This document shows positions 16,940-18,995 of a stretch of 18,995 nt of DNA, one piece after another. The position numbers were made by a program, and so were the translations under genes. Each line of letters starts with the position of its first letter. The first letter of the stretch is position 1. Origin of the DNA: Prevotella sp. (GTDB taxonomy: Bacteria; Bacteroidota; Bacteroidia; Bacteroidales; Bacteroidaceae); assembly GCA_017424205.1 (NCBI GenBank), contig JAFPAS010000001.1:1-18995 (forward strand), in the 5' to 3' direction. The notes beneath the pieces were generated by a model. The model worked only from the letters and a program-made list of their open reading frames with translations, was not told the DNA's origin and did not search any database.

Positions 16940-17965
16940 ATGTCAGAAACAAAGAAGATTGACTATAAAAAGGTATTTACAGAAATACTCAAGAGAAGAA
17001 AATACTACTACAAGGTTCTTCCTGTAGTGTTTTTGCTTTCGTGTTTCTATATTCTTAGTATACCGAGAACGTATGTTTCAGAAACAGAGGTTGTTCCGGA
17101 AACAGAGTCTGGTGCAGCGAGTGCAGGCGCATTGACGTCACTTGCCTCAACCTTGGGCTTCGATCTGTCGGCAATGGAGTCGACTGATGCTATTACGCCG
17201 ATAATGTATCCTAATCTTTTAAAGGATAATGGTTTCATTTCCGGACTGTTAGATATTAAGGTAAAAACCATTGACGGTAAGTTTGAAGATAATCTTTTCA
17301 ACTACGTTTATTACTATGAGAAAAAACCTTGGTGGGACCGTATAAAATCGTATGTTATAAACTTGTTTAAGTCGAGCGGCAATGCTTCTGTGGCAGAGTT
17401 TGACCCTTATAGACCGACAAAAAAGGAGCATGATGCAATGGAAGAGTTGCGCGGCAAGATACAGTTGAAGGTTGACAAGAAGACCGGCTCAATCTCTATA
17501 CAAACCACAACACAAGATGCTCTGATAAGCAAGGTGCTTGCAGATTCTGTTCGTGAGCATCTTCAGCGTTTTATTACCCATTATCGTACGGGCAAAGCTC
17601 GTAAAGATGTGGCATATTACACGGATCTGGTAGAAAAGGCGAAGGCTGATTATGAGAAAAGCCGTGTGACATATGCAAGATATGCTGACAGCTATATGCA
17701 TAGCAGTTGGGCAAATAACAGGTCGAAGGTAGATGCTATGGAGAAGGATGCTGAAATGTTATATAGCAATTACACTGTACTGAACAGTCAGCTTCAGGCG
17801 GCAAAGACGAAGGTGCAGGAGCGTACACCAGCCTTTATGCTTGTGAAGGGCGCATCTGTGCCAATAAAGCCAGCTGCACCAAAGCGAATGATATTTGTAT
17901 TAGTAATGACAATGCTAGCATTCTGTGCTACTACAGCTTATATTCTGCGTGAAATAGTTAGATAG
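16940..17965 (+). CDS. Wzz-type polysaccharide chain-length determinant
   Basis: This inner-membrane polysaccharide co-polymerase controls chain length. The 341-residue product has the standard plan: a short cytoplasmic N-terminus (MSETKKIDYKK), a first helix (about 25-42), a periplasmic domain with a coiled, charged stretch (about 195-295), then the conserved Pro-rich entry VPIKPAAPKR (307-316) and a second helix (about 316-335). No tyrosine-kinase domain is fused. The frame is open upstream to an ATG at 16868, but those 24 residues begin in a simple repeat and do not look like protein, so ATG 16940 is preferred. It lies between the phosphoglycosyl transferase and flippase genes, which supports the role. 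Confidence 0.88.
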   Translation: MSETKKIDYKKVFTEILKRRKYYYKVLPVVFLLSCFYILSIPRTYVSETEVVPETESGAASAGALTSLASTLGFDLSAMESTDAITPIMYPNLLKDNGFISGLLDIKVKTIDGKFEDNLFNYVYYYEKKPWWDRIKSYVINLFKSSGNASVAEFDPYRPTKKEHDAMEELRGKIQLKVDKKTGSISIQTTTQDALISKVLADSVREHLQRFITHYRTGKARKDVAYYTDLVEKAKADYEKSRVTYARYADSYMHSSWANNRSKVDAMEKDAEMLYSNYTVLNSQLQAAKTKVQERTPAFMLVKGASVPIKPAAPKRMIFVLVMTMLAFCATTAYILREIVR

Positions 17966-17982
17966 TCATATATGTAAAGAGT

Positions 17983-18016
17983 AGGACAGATGTCTATCAT
18001 GTCCTGATAGATTTTT
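17983..18016 (+). terminator. Weak terminator or attenuator-like hairpins before the flippase gene
   Basis: TCTATC (17993-17998) and GATAGA (18006-18011) form a 6-bp stem with a 7-nt loop followed by TTTTTATTAA, a weak intrinsic terminator. AGGACA (17983-17988) pairs with TGTCCT (18000-18005), which is the loop region of that stem, so the two folds exclude each other or make a pseudoknot. The stems are short, and the reading is tentative. Confidence 0.35.
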
Positions 18017-18041
18017 ATTAATCGTCATATCATATTAGAAA

Positions 18042-18995
18042 ATGCAAAACCAGTCATCCCGTCCGGCTAGAATAGCTGCAAATACGATAGTGCTCTTTGT
18101 ACGCATGTTCGTATTGATGGTGGTGAATCTTTATGCCGTACGTCTTCTTCTGAACGGATTAGGGCAGACAGATTACGGGTTGTTCAATACTGTTGCGGGT
18201 GTTGTTACGTCAACATTTTTCCTCAGCAGTATTCTTGCATTTTCAGTTCAGCGTTTCTATAGCATTGCATTAGGCGAGGGCGACAATGAGAGATTCAGCT
18301 GTATATATTCTGCCAGTCTGAATATTGCTGTTTTTTCTTCGATGGTGATTATTCTTCTATTGGAAACAGTTGGTGTATGGTTTATTATGAGTTTTCTCAG
18401 CATTCCCGCAGCGCGTTTTGATGTGACGCTGTCGGTTTACCATTATTCTGTTTTTACTTTAGTTTTCACGTTTATCCAGGTTCCTTTTCTTGCTGCTATA
18501 TATGCTCATGAAGATATGAATATATTTTCTATAATATCAACAATAGAAGCCATTCTTCGTCTTGCTGCAGCATGGATAGCTGGCAGAGTTATGATGGATG
18601 GGTTGTTGCTTTATGGCATATTGCTTTTTGTTATTTCAGTATTGATTACCTCTGTATATGCTATTGTTGCCGTTCGTAAGTATTCATGCTGCCATTATGT
18701 TTTAAGTCGAGACAGAAGCATATATTCCCAACTGCTGTCATTCTCTGGCTGGTATACATTTGGCACAATGGCAAATACAGGAATGAATCAGGGCAATACA
18801 ATTTTGCTGAATATATATTTTGGTCCAATTGCAAATGCAGCCTTTGCTGTTGCCTCTCAAATACAGAACGCATTTAACTCTCTATGTAACAGTATGGTAC
18901 TACCTTTCCGACCGGCAATGATAAAAGCCTATGCAGAGGGTAATCACAGATATGTCTGCCGTCTGTTCTATGCAAATAATAAGGTTATATGCTTC
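18042..18995 (+). CDS. Wzx-like polysaccharide flippase/transporter, N-terminal part (3' end outside window)
   Basis: The frame opens at ATG 18042 and stays open to the last base, giving 318 residues of a longer protein. The N-terminal block (RIAANTIVLFVRMFVLMVV, then VRLLLNGLGQTDYGLFN) is the typical opening of the polysaccharide-biosynthesis flippases of the MOP superfamily in Bacteroidales. Many hydrophobic segments follow. A later block (FSGWYTFGTMANTG, then NQGNTILLNIYFGP) also matches that family. By family knowledge it would move undecaprenyl-linked glycan units across the inner membrane. It lies 76 nt after wzz in the same direction. The final helices and stop codon are outside the window, so normal length cannot be checked. 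Confidence 0.88.
   Translation, partial: MQNQSSRPARIAANTIVLFVRMFVLMVVNLYAVRLLLNGLGQTDYGLFNTVAGVVTSTFFLSSILAFSVQRFYSIALGEGDNERFSCIYSASLNIAVFSSMVIILLLETVGVWFIMSFLSIPAARFDVTLSVYHYSVFTLVFTFIQVPFLAAIYAHEDMNIFSIISTIEAILRLAAAWIAGRVMMDGLLLYGILLFVISVLITSVYAIVAVRKYSCCHYVLSRDRSIYSQLLSFSGWYTFGTMANTGMNQGNTILLNIYFGPIANAAFAVASQIQNAFNSLCNSMVLPFRPAMIKAYAEGNHRYVCRLFYANNKVICF

Overview
The window looks like chromosomal DNA from a member of the Bacteroidales, most likely Prevotella or a close relative. The grounds are moderately AT-rich DNA, a BspA-type leucine-rich-repeat surface protein with a type IX secretion-like C-terminus, Bacteroidota-type -7 boxes (TAnnTTTG), weak or absent Shine-Dalgarno sites at most genes, and a complete Na+-NQR operon. 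No rRNA, tRNA, CRISPR array, insertion sequence or integrase was recognised.

Layout from left to right. (1) Positions 1-1161 hold the 3' end of a BspA-like LRR protein on the + strand, closed by a strong intrinsic terminator at 1227-1266. (2) Positions 1162-1867 are about 700 bp without a credible gene. They carry short ACGGAT direct repeats and at least four inverted repeats, one of which is a likely terminator for the nqr operon. (3) Positions 1868-7699 on the - strand are the complete six-gene operon nqrABCDEF, encoding the sodium-pumping NADH:quinone oxidoreductase. The binding residues for the 2Fe-2S centres, FAD, NADH and the covalent FMNs are visible. (4) Positions 7700-7883 are a divergent regulatory region with two almost identical -7 elements, one facing nqrA and one facing tamB. 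(5) Positions 7884-15543 on the + strand are a tight cluster: a 1540-residue TamB-like protein, a Clp/Hsp100 double-AAA+ ATPase without the N-terminal Clp_N domain, and a SpoU/TrmH-family RNA 2'-O-methyltransferase. (6) Positions 15642-18995 on the + strand begin a surface-polysaccharide locus: a WecA/MraY-type phosphoglycosyl transferase, a Wzz-type chain-length protein and a Wzx-like flippase that runs off the right edge.

How the genes work together. NQR makes the sodium gradient from NADH oxidation. TamB probably serves transport of lipid or protein to the outer membrane. The Clp ATPase probably unfolds proteins for ClpP. The last three genes would load the first sugar phosphate on undecaprenyl phosphate, flip lipid-linked units and control polymer length for a capsule, O-antigen or exopolysaccharide.

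Most of the window is conventional, and I do not see a clearly new biological system. The points most worth a second look are: (a) Asn in place of Ser/Thr after the Walker A lysine in the first ATPase module of the Clp protein; (b) tamB has no ATG ahead of its membrane anchor, and its only standard alternative start, a TTG, lies inside the promoter -7 box; (c) an unexplained, possibly structured 106-nt element at 1367-1472 inside the gene-free stretch; and (d) alternative hairpins between wzz and the flippase gene.
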